Of a stretch of DNA of 64,000 nucleotides, positions 1-9,839 are shown one piece after another (the stretch's first letter is position 1; each line of letters starts with the position of its first letter). Source of the stretch: Vibrio sagamiensis NBRC 104589 (GTDB lineage Bacteria; Pseudomonadota; Gammaproteobacteria; Enterobacterales; Vibrionaceae); the NCBI RefSeq assembly GCF_007990935.1, contig NZ_BJXJ01000009.1:62001-126000 (forward strand), in the 5' to 3' direction. A model generated the notes under the pieces. It was not told the DNA's origin and made no database searches. It was given only the letters and a program-made list of their open reading frames with translations. The translations under genes and the position numbers were made by a program.

Positions 1-335
1 CCCATGGCATAACCGTTAACGGCTGCAATCGATACACCTCTAAAAGAAGAAAGTGTCTCAAACGCTTCACCAAATAAGCGTGCCATTTTAAGTGCAACGG
101 CTTTATCACCGTCAGCAAAAAGCTTAAGGTCAGCACCCGCTGAGAAGAATTTATCTCCTGCTCCTGTAAGCACTAAAGCGTATATATTTTTATTTTCATT
201 CAGGTCAAGTACTAGCGCTTTTAAAGCCGTTAAGCTTTCTACAGTCCAAGTATTAGCTGGCGGATTGTTCATGGTCACGACTGCGACGTGATTACTAATA
301 ACGTATTCGATACAGGCGTTTTCAGTTGATGACAT
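1..335 (-). CDS. Enoyl-CoA hydratase/isomerase family protein, N-terminal part (cut by left edge)
   Basis: This is the first ~111 residues of a crotonase-fold protein, starting at the ATG whose complement lies at 333-335 and open to the left edge. Translation shows the crotonase signature: a VAVVTMNNPPANTW strand near residue 20, then the oxyanion-hole region FFSAGADLKLF near residue 63, and ISIAAVNGYAMG-type sequence at the cut end. The family hydrates or isomerises enoyl-CoA esters in the cytoplasm. It is the last visible gene of a leftward operon with an acyl-CoA dehydrogenase, mmsA and a thiolase, which fits hydration of methacrylyl-CoA or tiglyl-CoA in valine/isoleucine breakdown. The exact substrate cannot be told from the fragment. 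The 39-bp gap to the upstream gene supports co-transcription. Confidence 0.9.
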   Translation of the reverse strand, partial: MSSTENACIEYVISNHVAVVTMNNPPANTWTVESLTALKALVLDLNENKNIYALVLTGAGDKFFSAGADLKLFADGDKAVALKMARLFGEAFETLSSFRGVSIAAVNGYAM

Positions 336-374
336 AGTGTGAGTCCTTTTTCGGTAACAGTAATAGCAAAGTGA

Positions 375-1529
375 TCAGTGCAAAGCAGATTCTTCAGATA
401 ACAGCCGACGAGCAATAATCAAGCGCATGATCTCGTTGGTTCCTTCTAAAATCTGATGAACCCTGACATCTCGGAAGTGTCTTTCCATCGGATACTCTTT
501 GATGTAGCCATAACCACCATGCAGTTGTAATGCTTGGTCACAGACTTGAAAACCAATATCCGTTGCAAAACGCTTCGCCATCGCACAATAAGCCGAAGCA
601 TCTGGGTTTTGTTTATCCAATTTACTGGCGGCATAACGCACAAGCTGACGAGCCGCGACTAATTCCGTCGCCATATCCGCTAACTTAAATTGCAAGGCTT
701 GGAATTGAGCGAGAGATTGACCAAATTGCTTACGCTCTTGCATGTACTGAGTAGCTTGGTCAAGTGCTTGTTGAGCCGTCCCTACCGAGCAAGTAGCGAT
801 ATTGATGCGGCCACCATCTAAGCCCTTCATAGCAAAGAAAAAACCTTGCCCTTCTTCTCCGAGTAAATGGCTTTGAGGAATCCACACCTTATCAAAAGTC
901 ACACTGCGTGTGGGTTGACTATTCCAACCCATTTTTGGCTCTTTTCTGCCATAACTCACTCCTTCACTATCAGCAGGGACAACAAAGGCCGACACACCTT
1001 TTGCCCCCGCCTCTCCAGTTCTAGCCATCACCACTAAAACTTCGGTGTCACCAGCGCCAGAAATAAAGGCTTTGCTGCCATTAAGCACATAGCCTTGTCC
1101 TTGCTTAGTCGCTGACGTGGTCAATGATGCCGCGTCCGAACCAGCATTTGGTTCGGTCAAACAATAAGAGCCAAGGTATTCACCTGTTATCAACTTAGGA
1201 CAGAATTGTTGCTTTACTTCTTGTGTCGCAAAACTGGCAATCATCCAGGCCACCATATTATGGATCGTCATAAAAGCGGTCGTAGACGTACAGCCCATCG
1301 CTAACTTTTCAAAAATGATTGAGGCATCCAATCGGCTTAACCCAAGCCCACCTTGCTCTTCTGGTGTATAAAGGCTGAGAAACCCTAATTCTCCCGCTTC
1401 ACGCAGCACGTCTTTGGGAAAAATTTGCTTTTCATCCCATTCTGCTGCCATCGGTGCTAAACGATCTAAGGCAAACTGTTGGGCTGTATCGGCAAACATA
1501 CGTTGTTCGTCATTGAGTTCAAAATCCAT
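375..1529 (-). CDS. Acyl-CoA dehydrogenase (isobutyryl-CoA dehydrogenase-like)
   Basis: A full-length (384 aa) FAD-dependent acyl-CoA dehydrogenase that would oxidise a short or branched acyl-CoA to the 2-enoyl-CoA, passing electrons to ETF. Visible motifs are the flavin/substrate loop YCLTEPNAGSDAAS around residues 122-135, the MQERKQFGQ helix at 263-271, and the C-terminal LEGTNEIMR with the putative catalytic glutamate E362. That position is typical of short-chain and isobutyryl-CoA dehydrogenases. It differs from the isovaleryl-CoA dehydrogenase at 5189-6358, whose base lies elsewhere. The operon with mmsA and an enoyl-CoA hydratase points to the valine path. Family assignment is secure; isobutyryl versus 2-methylbutyryl specificity is inferred from context. 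Confidence 0.93.
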   Translation of the reverse strand: MDFELNDEQRMFADTAQQFALDRLAPMAAEWDEKQIFPKDVLREAGELGFLSLYTPEEQGGLGLSRLDASIIFEKLAMGCTSTTAFMTIHNMVAWMIASFATQEVKQQFCPKLITGEYLGSYCLTEPNAGSDAASLTTSATKQGQGYVLNGSKAFISGAGDTEVLVVMARTGEAGAKGVSAFVVPADSEGVSYGRKEPKMGWNSQPTRSVTFDKVWIPQSHLLGEEGQGFFFAMKGLDGGRINIATCSVGTAQQALDQATQYMQERKQFGQSLAQFQALQFKLADMATELVAARQLVRYAASKLDKQNPDASAYCAMAKRFATDIGFQVCDQALQLHGGYGYIKEYPMERHFRDVRVHQILEGTNEIMRLIIARRLLSEESALH

Positions 1530-1667
1530 ATCAAATCCTCATATTTGGATGCTTCACAGCCGACAGTGAAGCATCAAAAACCTTTGCGCAAAACGGTTGT
1601 TTAAAAAGTTAATAGCTTAAGAATTAACGATTTAGAAAAAACTGACGGCTCAGCGCAAAATGATGCT

Positions 1668-3161
1668 TTAACGCAAGTTAATCGTCAGATTGGGTCCACT
1701 TGGGATATCGTCATCGAACCAACGTGCCGTTACTGTTTTTGTTTCGGTATAGAAACGGACCGCTTGTTTGCCATAGGCATGCAGATCACCGTAGAAACTG
1801 CCCCTCCAACCAGTAAATGAGAAGAATGGTAATGGAACTGGAATGGGAACATTAACCCCGACTTGCCCTACTTGAATTTCATGTTGATATTTTCTGGCCG
1901 CTGCACCGCTTGCAGTGAAAATAGATGTGCCGTTGCCATATGGGTTGCGATTAATTAACTCAATCGCTTCTTCAAGTGTGTCGACTTCTAGGCAAAGTAA
2001 GACTGGACCAAAAATTTCTTCCTTGTAAATAGACATTTCAGTGGTGACATTACTGAACAGCGTTGGTCCAACCCAGTTACCATTTTCAAAGCCTTCAACG
2101 TTGCACTGACTGCCATCAAGCTCACAAACTGCACCTTGCTGTTTGCCTTCTGAAATTAAGCCCAGAACACGCTCTTTCGCTTGTGAATTGATCAATGGAC
2201 CGTACGCTGCATTTTCATCGTCCCACGCCCCAGGATGAACTTTGGCCATTTCATGCTTCAGATCGTCGATCCATTGTTTGGAACTGCCGACAAAAACAGC
2301 CACTGAAATGGCCATGCAACGCTGCCCAGCAGCTCCAACTGACGCACCAACTAAGTTATTCACCACCTGCTGTTTATTCGCATCCGGCATGATTACCATG
2401 TGATTTTTTGCGCCTGCAAATGCCTGAACACGTTTAAAGTTTTGCGTTGCGGTGGTGTAAATATAGCGAGCAACAGGCACAGAACCAACAAAAGAGACTG
2501 CCTGAATATCTGGATGAGTGAGCAAAAAGTCCACTTGCTCTTTGCGGCCATGAACGATTTGCAATACGCCCTTTGGCGCTCCGGCTTGTTCAAACAGTTC
2601 AGCAAGTCGAATCGCCGTCAGAGGCACCTGCTCAGAAGGTTTCAACACAAATGTATTACCACTGGCAATGGCAATTGGAAACATCCACAATGGAATCATC
2701 GCAGGAAAATTAAATGGTGTGATACCGCAACACACACCTAACGGTTGAGTTAACGAGTAGCTGTCAATATTAGTCGCGACATTTTCTACCGTTTCTCCCA
2801 TCATGTTACTTGCAATGTTACCTGCTTGCTCAACAACTTCGATGCCACGCCAAACATCTCCTTTTGCATCTGCAAAGGTTTTACCGGTTTCATGGGACAA
2901 CAAGGTCGCGAGATCATCATGATGTTCTTTGAGCAAATGCTGATAACGCAACATCAGTCTCGCTCGTTCAGATATCGCCACATTCTTCCAGCTATGGAAG
3001 GTTTCTTTTGCGTGATCAATCGCCACTTGAAGCTCATCATCAGTAGCACATGGCAGGTGAGCAATAGTTTCGTTGGTGGCTGGGTTTGTCACGTCTAACC
3101 AATCAGACGATTGTGACTGCTGAAATTCACCCGCGAGAAATAAAGGAACTTTATGAGTCAT
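1668..3161 (-). CDS. mmsA: CoA-acylating methylmalonate-semialdehyde dehydrogenase
   Basis: A 497-aa aldehyde dehydrogenase of the MmsA type. It converts methylmalonate semialdehyde (valine breakdown) or malonate semialdehyde to propionyl-CoA or acetyl-CoA with NAD+ and CoA. The nucleophile is C282 in [11 protein letters not shown], the oxyanion asparagine lies in [10 protein letters not shown] around residue 151, and the Rossmann region reads [15 protein letters not shown] around 221-235. The glutamate general base of hydrolytic aldehyde dehydrogenases is not obvious, as expected for the CoA-acylating subgroup. It sits between the thiolase and acyl-CoA dehydrogenase genes on the same strand, with 48 bp and 138 bp gaps, so the four genes probably form one operon. 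Confidence 0.95.
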   Translation of the reverse strand: MTHKVPLFLAGEFQQSQSSDWLDVTNPATNETIAHLPCATDDELQVAIDHAKETFHSWKNVAISERARLMLRYQHLLKEHHDDLATLLSHETGKTFADAKGDVWRGIEVVEQAGNIASNMMGETVENVATNIDSYSLTQPLGVCCGITPFNFPAMIPLWMFPIAIASGNTFVLKPSEQVPLTAIRLAELFEQAGAPKGVLQIVHGRKEQVDFLLTHPDIQAVSFVGSVPVARYIYTTATQNFKRVQAFAGAKNHMVIMPDANKQQVVNNLVGASVGAAGQRCMAISVAVFVGSSKQWIDDLKHEMAKVHPGAWDDENAAYGPLINSQAKERVLGLISEGKQQGAVCELDGSQCNVEGFENGNWVGPTLFSNVTTEMSIYKEEIFGPVLLCLEVDTLEEAIELINRNPYGNGTSIFTASGAAARKYQHEIQVGQVGVNVPIPVPLPFFSFTGWRGSFYGDLHAYGKQAVRFYTETKTVTARWFDDDIPSGPNLTINLR

Positions 3162-3209
3162 ATTTTTACCTATCGATTTAGTTAAAAGCCATTCATTCGA
3201 ATTGAAAAA

Positions 3210-4421
3210 TTAAGCTGGAATTTCAATGGCTAAAGCCGTGGCTTCACCACCACCAATACACAGTGATGCCACACCACGTAGTGCTTTAGGCTGGTTTGAG
3301 CCGTTCTGTTTTTGTATGCGTTGTTGCTGACGTAAACTGTGGATCAACGTGACCAGAATTCTTGCACCACTTGCACCAATAGGATGCCCAAGCGCGCATG
3401 CTCCGCCTTTTACATTAACTTTGTTAGGATCGAGCCCAAGCTCCCGCACCGCCATCTGGGTCACAACAGCAAACGCCTCGTTTATCTCCCAAAGGTCCAC
3501 ACTGTCTATCGACCAGTCCAATGTCGACAGCAAATCTTTGATCGCGAACACTGGCGCGATGGTAAATTCGGCAGGCATCCTCGCATGGGTAGTATGCGCT
3601 TTAATCACAGCAAGGGGGGTGAGCCCTTTTTTACGGGCACTTGCAGCATCCATAACAACGAGTGCTGCTGCACCATCAGAAATAGCACTCGAGTTGGCTG
3701 CGGTCACTGAACCATTCTTATCAAACGCTGGCTTAAGCTGAGGGATTTTGTCTAACTTGATGTTATTAGGATGCTCATCGTGTTCCATTAAAGATGAATC
3801 CTGACGCGTTTTGATTTCTATCGGGGCAATTTCCTCCTCAAATGCGCCTTGTATTTGAGCTTCACGTGCTCGGGTCGCTGAAAGAATTGCCCACTCATCC
3901 ATTTCTTGACGTGAGAATGCTTCACTGTCTGCTACTCTTTGGGCATAAACACCCATTAAATGCCCTTCATAAGCATCTTGTAGACCGTCAAGAAACATAT
4001 GGTCGTAAGTGGTTTGATTGCCTAAACGCATGCCATTACGTGCTTCTTTAAGTAGATACGGCGCATTCGTCATGCTTTCCATTCCACCAGCTACAGCACA
4101 ATGTAAGGTCCCCGCTTTGATCAGATCATGAGCTAACATGACACTCTTCATGCCAGAGCCACAGACTTTATTCACTGTCGTACAGCCCGTGTTCTCTGTC
4201 AGCTTTGCTCCTAGTGCAGCCTGTCGAGCTGGTGCTTGTCCACAACCAGCAGGCAAGACGCAGCCCATATAGACTTCATCAACTTGTTCAATACCACAAG
4301 TATCCATTGCTGCCCGAATAGCCACTGCACCTAGATCAGGCGCAGAATAACTCTTCAATTGTCCTTGAAAACTTCCAATCGGGGTTCGCTTAGCACTCAC
4401 AATCCATACTTCATTTTCCAT
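3210..4421 (-). CDS. Thiolase / acetyl-CoA C-acyltransferase
   Basis: A thiolase of 403 aa from the preferred start. The nucleophile cysteine is in VNKVCGSGMKS (C87), and the C-terminal catalytic His and Cys lie in GACALGHPIGASG and ASLCIGGGEA. I chose the ATG at 4421, which begins MENEVWIVSAKRTP, because it has a GAGG ribosome site about nine bases upstream and matches the usual thiolase start; the longer reading begins with TTG at 4463. The enzyme could cleave acetoacetyl-CoA from leucine or ketone bodies, or 2-methylacetoacetyl-CoA from isoleucine. It is the first gene of the leftward operon and diverges from liuR across twin LiuR-type operators, which suggests shared control with leucine breakdown. 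Confidence 0.93.
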   Translation of the reverse strand: MENEVWIVSAKRTPIGSFQGQLKSYSAPDLGAVAIRAAMDTCGIEQVDEVYMGCVLPAGCGQAPARQAALGAKLTENTGCTTVNKVCGSGMKSVMLAHDLIKAGTLHCAVAGGMESMTNAPYLLKEARNGMRLGNQTTYDHMFLDGLQDAYEGHLMGVYAQRVADSEAFSRQEMDEWAILSATRAREAQIQGAFEEEIAPIEIKTRQDSSLMEHDEHPNNIKLDKIPQLKPAFDKNGSVTAANSSAISDGAAALVVMDAASARKKGLTPLAVIKAHTTHARMPAEFTIAPVFAIKDLLSTLDWSIDSVDLWEINEAFAVVTQMAVRELGLDPNKVNVKGGACALGHPIGASGARILVTLIHSLRQQQRIQKQNGSNQPKALRGVASLCIGGGEATALAIEIPA

Positions 4422-4560
4422 AATACTGACCTCATTGACGTTGATGATGACGTCCCTGCTCAACGTTTCCTTAGCTATTTAGTGACTCAATTTATGACAA
4501 ACCCATAAATATCTAACTCGTAACCAACGAAAACAAGATGAATTTTCATCCCTTGATACC

Positions 4561-4576
4561 TTGACGTTTACGTAAG
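4561..4576. promoter_or_regulatory. Probable LiuR operator 1
   Basis: The 16-bp near-palindrome TTGACGTTTACGTAAG has ACGTnnACGT spacing, which fits the operator described for the MerR-family regulator LiuR in gammaproteobacteria (pattern recalled, not searched). It lies in the gap between the thiolase gene and liuR, on the thiolase side, and could control both directions. Confidence 0.65.
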
Positions 4577-4589
4577 CATAGCACTAACA

Positions 4590-4605
4590 TTTACGTAAAC
4601 GTAAA
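4590..4605. promoter_or_regulatory. Probable LiuR operator 2
   Basis: TTTACGTAAACGTAAA is a second copy of the same pattern, centred 29 bp from operator 1, or nearly three helical turns. It is on the liuR side of the gap. Two phased sites suggest cooperative or bidirectional control and liuR autoregulation. Confidence 0.68.
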
Positions 4606-4721
4606 CAAACACAAAATTAACATTATTGTTTTTACCAAGACTGAAAAATTTGTTTCCCTTTCAGACTCAAATCGTCATGGTTTTTCAAAAAGCCCACACT
4701 TTCACGAAAAGGAATAAACCA

Positions 4722-5108
4722 GTGGAAAAATATAAGATAAGCGACCTTGCTAAAGAGTTTGATATTACGACCAGAAGTATTCGGTTTTACGAAGATGTCG
4801 GCCTTATAGAGCCAGAAAGAGAAGGCAATATCCGAGTCTATCAACGCCGAGATAAAACCAGACTCAAATTGATTTTGCGTGGTAAGCGATTGGGCTTTTC
4901 TCTTGCCGAAATACGAGAGTTGTTTGAACTTTACGACACCCAACAAACCGATGGACAGTTGATAAAAATGCTGACCATTATTGATGAAAAACAAGCACAC
5001 CTTCAGCAACAACTGGATGATATTGGCGTTGTCATGGGCGAACTAGAAGCGGCCAGAGAGCGCTGTAAACAAGCGTTAAGAAACAATGCTCCACAAGCTG
5101 TAAAGTAA
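4722..5108 (+). CDS. liuR: MerR-family transcriptional regulator LiuR
   Basis: A MerR-type regulator with an N-terminal winged helix: EKYKISDLAKEFDITTRSIR, then FYEDVGLIEPEREG. A coiled dimerisation helix rich in Gln and Glu follows. I prefer the GTG at 4722 (128 aa). It gives the standard MerR N-terminus and has AAGGA about eight bases upstream, while the longer open frame begins at a TTG and adds 32 residues with no MerR character. LiuR represses leucine/isovalerate catabolic operons and is relieved by pathway intermediates (known for the family). Its position as first gene of the liu operon, beside two LiuR-type palindromes, supports the name. Confidence 0.88.
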   Translation: MEKYKISDLAKEFDITTRSIRFYEDVGLIEPEREGNIRVYQRRDKTRLKLILRGKRLGFSLAEIRELFELYDTQQTDGQLIKMLTIIDEKQAHLQQQLDDIGVVMGELEAARERCKQALRNNAPQAVK

Positions 5109-5188
5109 GTCCATACTGCTCAAGGCGCCATCAATAGTTAACTGATACATTCACCAACAATGATAACGATACAGAATAGGGATATCTC

Positions 5189-6358
5189 ATGAAAACCAGC
5201 TACACTTCGCTAAATTTTGGACTGGGTGAAACCATGGACATGCTACGCGATCACGTCAATGCTTTCGCAGCAGAACATATCGCACCTCTTGCTGCCGACA
5301 TTGACCGAGACAACCAATTCCCAAACCACTTGTGGCCAATGCTGGGTGAGATGGGACTGCTGGGCGTGACTGTCAGCGAGAACTATGGCGGTGCAGGCAT
5401 GGGGTATCTTGCTCATGTTATCGCAATGGAGGAAATCAGCCGGGCTTCAGCCTCTGTCGCGTTAAGTTATGGAGCACATTCGAACCTTTGTGTTAATCAA
5501 ATCTATCGTAACGGTACCTCTGCACAACGCGAAAAGTATCTGCCCAAACTGATTGATGGCACACACATAGGTGCACTGGCAATGAGTGAGCCGAATTCTG
5601 GCTCCGATGTCGTCAGCATGCAGCTAAAGGCAGAAGATAAGGGCGACCACTTTGTGCTTAATGGCAATAAAATGTGGATCACAAATGGCCCAGATGCAGA
5701 TACGCTTGTGGTATACGCAAAAACCGATCTGCATGCCGGTTCACGAGGCATTACTGCATTTATCATTGAACGCGAATTCGAAGGCTTCAGCCATGCGCAG
5801 AAGCTCGATAAGTTAGGTATGCGCGGCTCTAACACGTGTGAATTGGTGTTTAGACAATGCATTGTACCGAAAGATAATGTGTTGGGTGAATTGAACAAAG
5901 GGGTTGAAGTGTTAATGAGTGGCTTGGATTACGAACGCGTTGTCCTCGCTGGTGGGCCATTAGGAATTATGCAAGCCTGCTTAGATGAGGTGATTCCATA
6001 CATTCATGATCGCAAGCAATTTGGCCAATCAATCGGTGAGTTTCAGTTAGTGCAAGGTAAGTTAGCTGATATGTATTCTCGATTGAATGCCGCACGAGCT
6101 TACGTGTATACCGTTGCCGCTGCTTGCGACCGAGGGGAATGTACTCGTAAAGATGCTGCTGGCGTGATTCTTTACAGCGCTGAGCTTGCTACCCAAATGG
6201 CCCTCGATGCGATCCAATTGCTCGGCGGTAATGGTTATATCAATGAGTATTCTACCGGAAGATTGCTGCGTGATGCGAAATTATACGAAATAGGCGCGGG
6301 TACCTCCGAAATTCGCCGCATGCTTATCGGACGAGAACTTTTTAACGAATCACGCTAA
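5189..6358 (+). CDS. liuA: Isovaleryl-CoA dehydrogenase
   Basis: A 389-aa FAD-linked acyl-CoA dehydrogenase that oxidises isovaleryl-CoA to 3-methylcrotonyl-CoA. Two features separate it from the acyl-CoA dehydrogenase at 375-1529. A glutamate lies in the [12 protein letters not shown] helix (E249), the position of the isovaleryl-CoA dehydrogenase base. The usual C-terminal glutamate is replaced in [13 protein letters not shown]. The flavin loop is [14 protein letters not shown] around residues 131-144. An AGGG ribosome site precedes the ATG. It lies directly after liuR and 18 bp before liuB. Confidence 0.95.
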   Translation: MKTSYTSLNFGLGETMDMLRDHVNAFAAEHIAPLAADIDRDNQFPNHLWPMLGEMGLLGVTVSENYGGAGMGYLAHVIAMEEISRASASVALSYGAHSNLCVNQIYRNGTSAQREKYLPKLIDGTHIGALAMSEPNSGSDVVSMQLKAEDKGDHFVLNGNKMWITNGPDADTLVVYAKTDLHAGSRGITAFIIEREFEGFSHAQKLDKLGMRGSNTCELVFRQCIVPKDNVLGELNKGVEVLMSGLDYERVVLAGGPLGIMQACLDEVIPYIHDRKQFGQSIGEFQLVQGKLADMYSRLNAARAYVYTVAAACDRGECTRKDAAGVILYSAELATQMALDAIQLLGGNGYINEYSTGRLLRDAKLYEIGAGTSEIRRMLIGRELFNESR

Positions 6359-6376
6359 CCCCTCTACAAGGAAGTC

Positions 6377-7984
6377 ATGATGGCAATCATCAAAAGTAAA
6401 GCAAAGCCAACTGACGAGCTGTTCCTATCGAACAAAGCCGCGATGAACGAGCTCGTACATAATCTTAATAAAAACATTAACGTCATCAAGCAAGGTGGGG
6501 GGCAAAAAGCCATAGAACGGCAGCGGTTGAAAGGAAAATTACCCGTACGAGAAAGAGTGACTCGATTACTCGATAAAAACAGCGAATTTCTAGAAATTGG
6601 CCAATTTGCAGCCTGGGAGGTTTATGAAGAATCCATCCCTTGTGCAGGCGTTGTGGCGGGCATTGGCTCTGTTGAAGGTATTCAGTGTATGATCATCGCG
6701 AATGATCCCTCTGTTAAAGGTGGGACCTATTATCCATTAACCGTTAAGAAGCACTTGAGAGCACAAGAAATCGCTCAACGTTGTAAATTACCGTGTGTAT
6801 ATTTAGTCGATTCAGGTGGTGCTAACCTTCCTCATCAAGCGGATGTTTTCCCTGATAAAGAGCATTTTGGTCGGATTTTTTTCAACCAAGCAAGGATGTC
6901 TGCGGAAGGGATACCTCAAGTTGCTGTTGTAATGGGGTTATGCACCGCTGGTGGTGCTTATGTTCCCGCAATGGCTGACGTCTCGATAATGGTAAAAGAG
7001 CAAGGAACCATCTTTTTAGCGGGCCCTCCTCTAGTAAAAGCAGCCACTGGTGAAGTCGTCACAGACGAAGAATTGGGCGGTGCTGATGTGCATTGCCGTA
7101 AGTCTGGTGTTGCCGATTACTATGCTGAAAACGATGAACATGCTTTAAACCTTGCTAGACAAGCAATAGCGAATACCAATCAGAGCACACTTGGGCATTC
7201 AGACAAAAACGTCTTACCCCCTCGCTATGACGCCGATGAAATTTACGGCATCGTCAATTCCAACCTTCGCCTATCATTTGATGTCCGAGAAATCATTGCT
7301 CGAATCGTTGATGACTCCGATTTTGACGAGTTTAAAGCACTATATGGTAAAACACTGGTCTGTGGTTTTGCACGAATTGAAGGACAACTGATAGGCATTG
7401 TTGCCAATAATGGCATTTTATTCTCAGAATCAGCCCAGAAAGGAGCTCACTTTATCGAACTGTGTGCAAAGCGCAAAATTCCATTACTTTTCCTACAGAA
7501 CATTACTGGTTTCATGGTTGGTAAAAAGCTGGAAGCTGAAGGCATTGCCAAACACGGTGCCAAACTGGTTATGGCGGTTGCCTGCGCTGATGTCCCTAAG
7601 TTTACCGTCATTATTGGTGGGTCTTATGGTGCAGGAAACTACGGTATGTGTGGACGTTCCTATGACCCAACCATGATATGGATGTGGCCGAATGCTCGTA
7701 TCTCAGTGATGGGTGGAGAACAGGCCGCTGGAGTGTTAACTCAGGTGCGTCGAGAAGTAAAAAAACGGCAAGGAGCTGAATGGCCAGAACACGATAAAAA
7801 TGCTTTCCATTCTTCGATTGTTGATCTCTATGAAACTCAGGGACACCCTTACTTTGCTAGTGCACGTTTATGGGACGATGGGATCATTGATCCTAAGGAG
7901 ACACGACAGGTCTTGGCACATGCTTTAACGGCGGTAGCCAGTGCACCTATACCTGACAGCAATTTTGGTATTTTCAGAATGTAA
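6377..7984 (+). CDS. liuB: Methylcrotonyl-CoA carboxylase, carboxyltransferase subunit
   Basis: A 535-aa carboxyltransferase, the normal size of a methylcrotonyl-CoA carboxylase beta subunit. It transfers CO2 from carboxybiotin to 3-methylcrotonyl-CoA, forming 3-methylglutaconyl-CoA. Oxyanion-hole glycine motifs of both crotonase-like halves are visible: [17 protein letters not shown] in the N half and [16 protein letters not shown] in the C half. The start is ATGATG at 6377 with AAGGA seven bases upstream. The gene looks intact. It needs a biotin carboxylase/BCCP partner (LiuD), which is not encoded in this operon or elsewhere in the window, so the complex must be completed from another locus or is inactive. 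Confidence 0.95.
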   Translation: MMAIIKSKAKPTDELFLSNKAAMNELVHNLNKNINVIKQGGGQKAIERQRLKGKLPVRERVTRLLDKNSEFLEIGQFAAWEVYEESIPCAGVVAGIGSVEGIQCMIIANDPSVKGGTYYPLTVKKHLRAQEIAQRCKLPCVYLVDSGGANLPHQADVFPDKEHFGRIFFNQARMSAEGIPQVAVVMGLCTAGGAYVPAMADVSIMVKEQGTIFLAGPPLVKAATGEVVTDEELGGADVHCRKSGVADYYAENDEHALNLARQAIANTNQSTLGHSDKNVLPPRYDADEIYGIVNSNLRLSFDVREIIARIVDDSDFDEFKALYGKTLVCGFARIEGQLIGIVANNGILFSESAQKGAHFIELCAKRKIPLLFLQNITGFMVGKKLEAEGIAKHGAKLVMAVACADVPKFTVIIGGSYGAGNYGMCGRSYDPTMIWMWPNARISVMGGEQAAGVLTQVRREVKKRQGAEWPEHDKNAFHSSIVDLYETQGHPYFASARLWDDGIIDPKETRQVLAHALTAVASAPIPDSNFGIFRM

Positions 7985-7994
7985 TTGAGTCCCT

Positions 7995-8025
7995 ATACCC
8001 AGGTACTCATAAGGTACTTGGGTAT
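7995..8025. repeat. Palindromic hairpin, probable terminator or dispersed Vibrio repeat
   Basis: Arms ATACCCAGGTACT and AGGTACTTGGGTAT are separated by about four bases, eleven bases after liuB. There is no strong T run. A related palindrome occurs at 37587-37612. It may attenuate transcription between liuB and liuC; an RNase-trimmed mRNA end is also possible. Confidence 0.6.
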
Positions 8026-8100
8026 TAGCTTACTTATTTAAAATGAATGAGATCAATTAACTAAACAGACTTTAGTGATTGAATTAAAGAGGACATTTTT

Positions 8101-8943
8101 ATGCAGGTTCAACAATCTAGCATTACTCCAATAACACAACGTCAAGATAATGTCCTATGGGATGTTGATACATCGGGCGTTGCAACATTAATCCTCAATC
8201 GTATCGACAAGCATAATGCTTTTGACGCCTGCATGATTGATTTGATGATCCAACGCTTGGATTATCTTGCATTACGTACCGATGTTCGTTGCTTAGTCAT
8301 TCGTGCAAATGGTAAGCATTTTTCTGCTGGTGCGGATCTAAACTGGATGCGTTCAATGGCCAACAGCAGCAAGCAGCAAAATCTCGATGATGCACAAAGC
8401 CTCGCGAGATTAATGCATACACTCGATAATTTTCCTCAACCTACTATTGCTGTTATTCAAGGTTCAGCTTTTGGTGGCGCACTTGGATTAATTTGCTGTT
8501 GTGATATCGCGATTGCAGCAGACAATGCCAAGTTTTGTCTTAGCGAAGTGAAACTCGGGTTAGTTCCAGCAACAATAGGACCCTATATTGTTCGTGCTAT
8601 GGGTAATCGTCAAGCAAGACGCTTTATGCTAAGTGCAGAGATGATGACCGCCAACATCGCAGAAAAACATGGCATAGTGCATGAAGTGCATTTTGACGAT
8701 AAAGTTGATGAAGCGCTGAACCAACTGATTGATTCATTGCTGCTCAATAGTCCAGACGCCATGCGCAAAGCAAAAACATTATGCCAACAATGCCATCAAA
8801 CTCCGATTGATGCTCAACTGATCCACTACACCAGCCAACTTATCGCTGATATTCGTGTTTCTCCTCAAGGTCAAGATGGTTTACACGCATTTTTAGAGAA
8901 ACGAACGCCAAATTGGGTCGTTAAGAAAACCAAGGACACTTAA
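8101..8943 (+). CDS. liuC: Methylglutaconyl-CoA hydratase
   Basis: A 280-aa crotonase-family protein predicted to hydrate 3-methylglutaconyl-CoA to HMG-CoA. Signature segments are HFSAGADLNWMRS (first oxyanion-hole strand) and GSAFGGALGLICCCDIAIA, then FCLSEVKLGLVPATIGPY with the acidic catalytic position. AGAGGA stands about six bases before the ATG. A 116-bp gap with a hairpin separates it from liuB. Its TAA overlaps the ATG of liuE by one base, where liuD is found in most other liu operons. Family and place in the pathway are well supported by its neighbours. Confidence 0.93.
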   Translation: MQVQQSSITPITQRQDNVLWDVDTSGVATLILNRIDKHNAFDACMIDLMIQRLDYLALRTDVRCLVIRANGKHFSAGADLNWMRSMANSSKQQNLDDAQSLARLMHTLDNFPQPTIAVIQGSAFGGALGLICCCDIAIAADNAKFCLSEVKLGLVPATIGPYIVRAMGNRQARRFMLSAEMMTANIAEKHGIVHEVHFDDKVDEALNQLIDSLLLNSPDAMRKAKTLCQQCHQTPIDAQLIHYTSQLIADIRVSPQGQDGLHAFLEKRTPNWVVKKTKDT

Positions 8944-9839
8944 TGAACTTTCCTCATCACGTTACGATTGTTGAAGTAGGCGCACGAGATGGCTTACAAA
9001 ACGAAACCATAGTCTCGACTCAAAATAAAATAGACTTGATTAATATACTCTCACGGACAGGGTTAACGCACATCGAATCGGGTTCATTTGTCTCACCTAA
9101 ATGGGTTCCTCAAATGGCAGACTCATTAAAGGTGATGCAAGGTATCGAACGTCATCCTGGCATTATTTATTCGGCTTTAACCCCCAATTTACGAGGATTA
9201 GAGCAAGCACTGGAAGCGGGAGCAAACCAAATTGCTATTTTTACATCAGCTTCAGAAGAATTCTGTCAACGAAACATTAACTGTACAATCACTGAGAGTC
9301 TGAGTCGGTTTCAACCATTGGTTGAACTTGCACGGCGGCAAAATATTCCCGTTCGCGGCTATCTTTCTTGTGTCGCAGATTGTCCTTATGAAGGTCCAAC
9401 AAAGCCTCAGCAAGTCGCCAGCATAGCCGCTACCCTGATCGAAATGGGTTGTTATGAAATATCACTGGGAGACACTATTGGTACAGGAACACCTTTACGT
9501 GTTGCACGGATGTTGGAGTGTGTGCAAAACCAAGTACCAATAGACCAACTTGCTGTACATTTTCATGATACATGGGGCCAAGCGCTAGCTAATATCTATC
9601 AAGCACTAAGTATGGGCATATCAACAATTGATAGTAGTGTTGCAGGCTTAGGAGGCTGCCCTTATGCCAAAGGAGCTTCCGGTAATGTCGCAACTGAAGA
9701 TGTCCTTTATCTATGCCAAGGTCTAAACATCGAAACCGGCGTCGATCTTTCCTTATTAGCTCAAGCAGGCTGGATGATAAGTCAAGTACTTGGTCGTCAA
9801 CCTAACTCAAAAGCTTCATTGGCTTTGAAATCTCATTAA
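8943..9839 (+). CDS. liuE: Hydroxymethylglutaryl-CoA lyase
   Basis: A 298-aa HMG-CoA lyase that cleaves HMG-CoA to acetyl-CoA and acetoacetate, the last step of leucine breakdown. Motifs: EVGARDGLQNE at residues ~10-20 with the metal/substrate Arg-Asp pair, the metal-binding HFHDTWGQAL, and the C-terminal GLGGCPYAKGASGNVATED loop with its active-site cysteine. Translation is coupled to liuC through a TAATG overlap. The acetoacetate made here could be used by the divergently transcribed thiolase after CoA transfer, but no CoA transferase is seen in the window. Confidence 0.96.
   Translation: MNFPHHVTIVEVGARDGLQNETIVSTQNKIDLINILSRTGLTHIESGSFVSPKWVPQMADSLKVMQGIERHPGIIYSALTPNLRGLEQALEAGANQIAIFTSASEEFCQRNINCTITESLSRFQPLVELARRQNIPVRGYLSCVADCPYEGPTKPQQVASIAATLIEMGCYEISLGDTIGTGTPLRVARMLECVQNQVPIDQLAVHFHDTWGQALANIYQALSMGISTIDSSVAGLGGCPYAKGASGNVATEDVLYLCQGLNIETGVDLSLLAQAGWMISQVLGRQPNSKASLALKSH

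Noticed and set aside
2195..3098. Plus-strand ORFs opposite mmsA
   Set aside because: They are shadows of a well-conserved dehydrogenase gene and have no family resemblance of their own.
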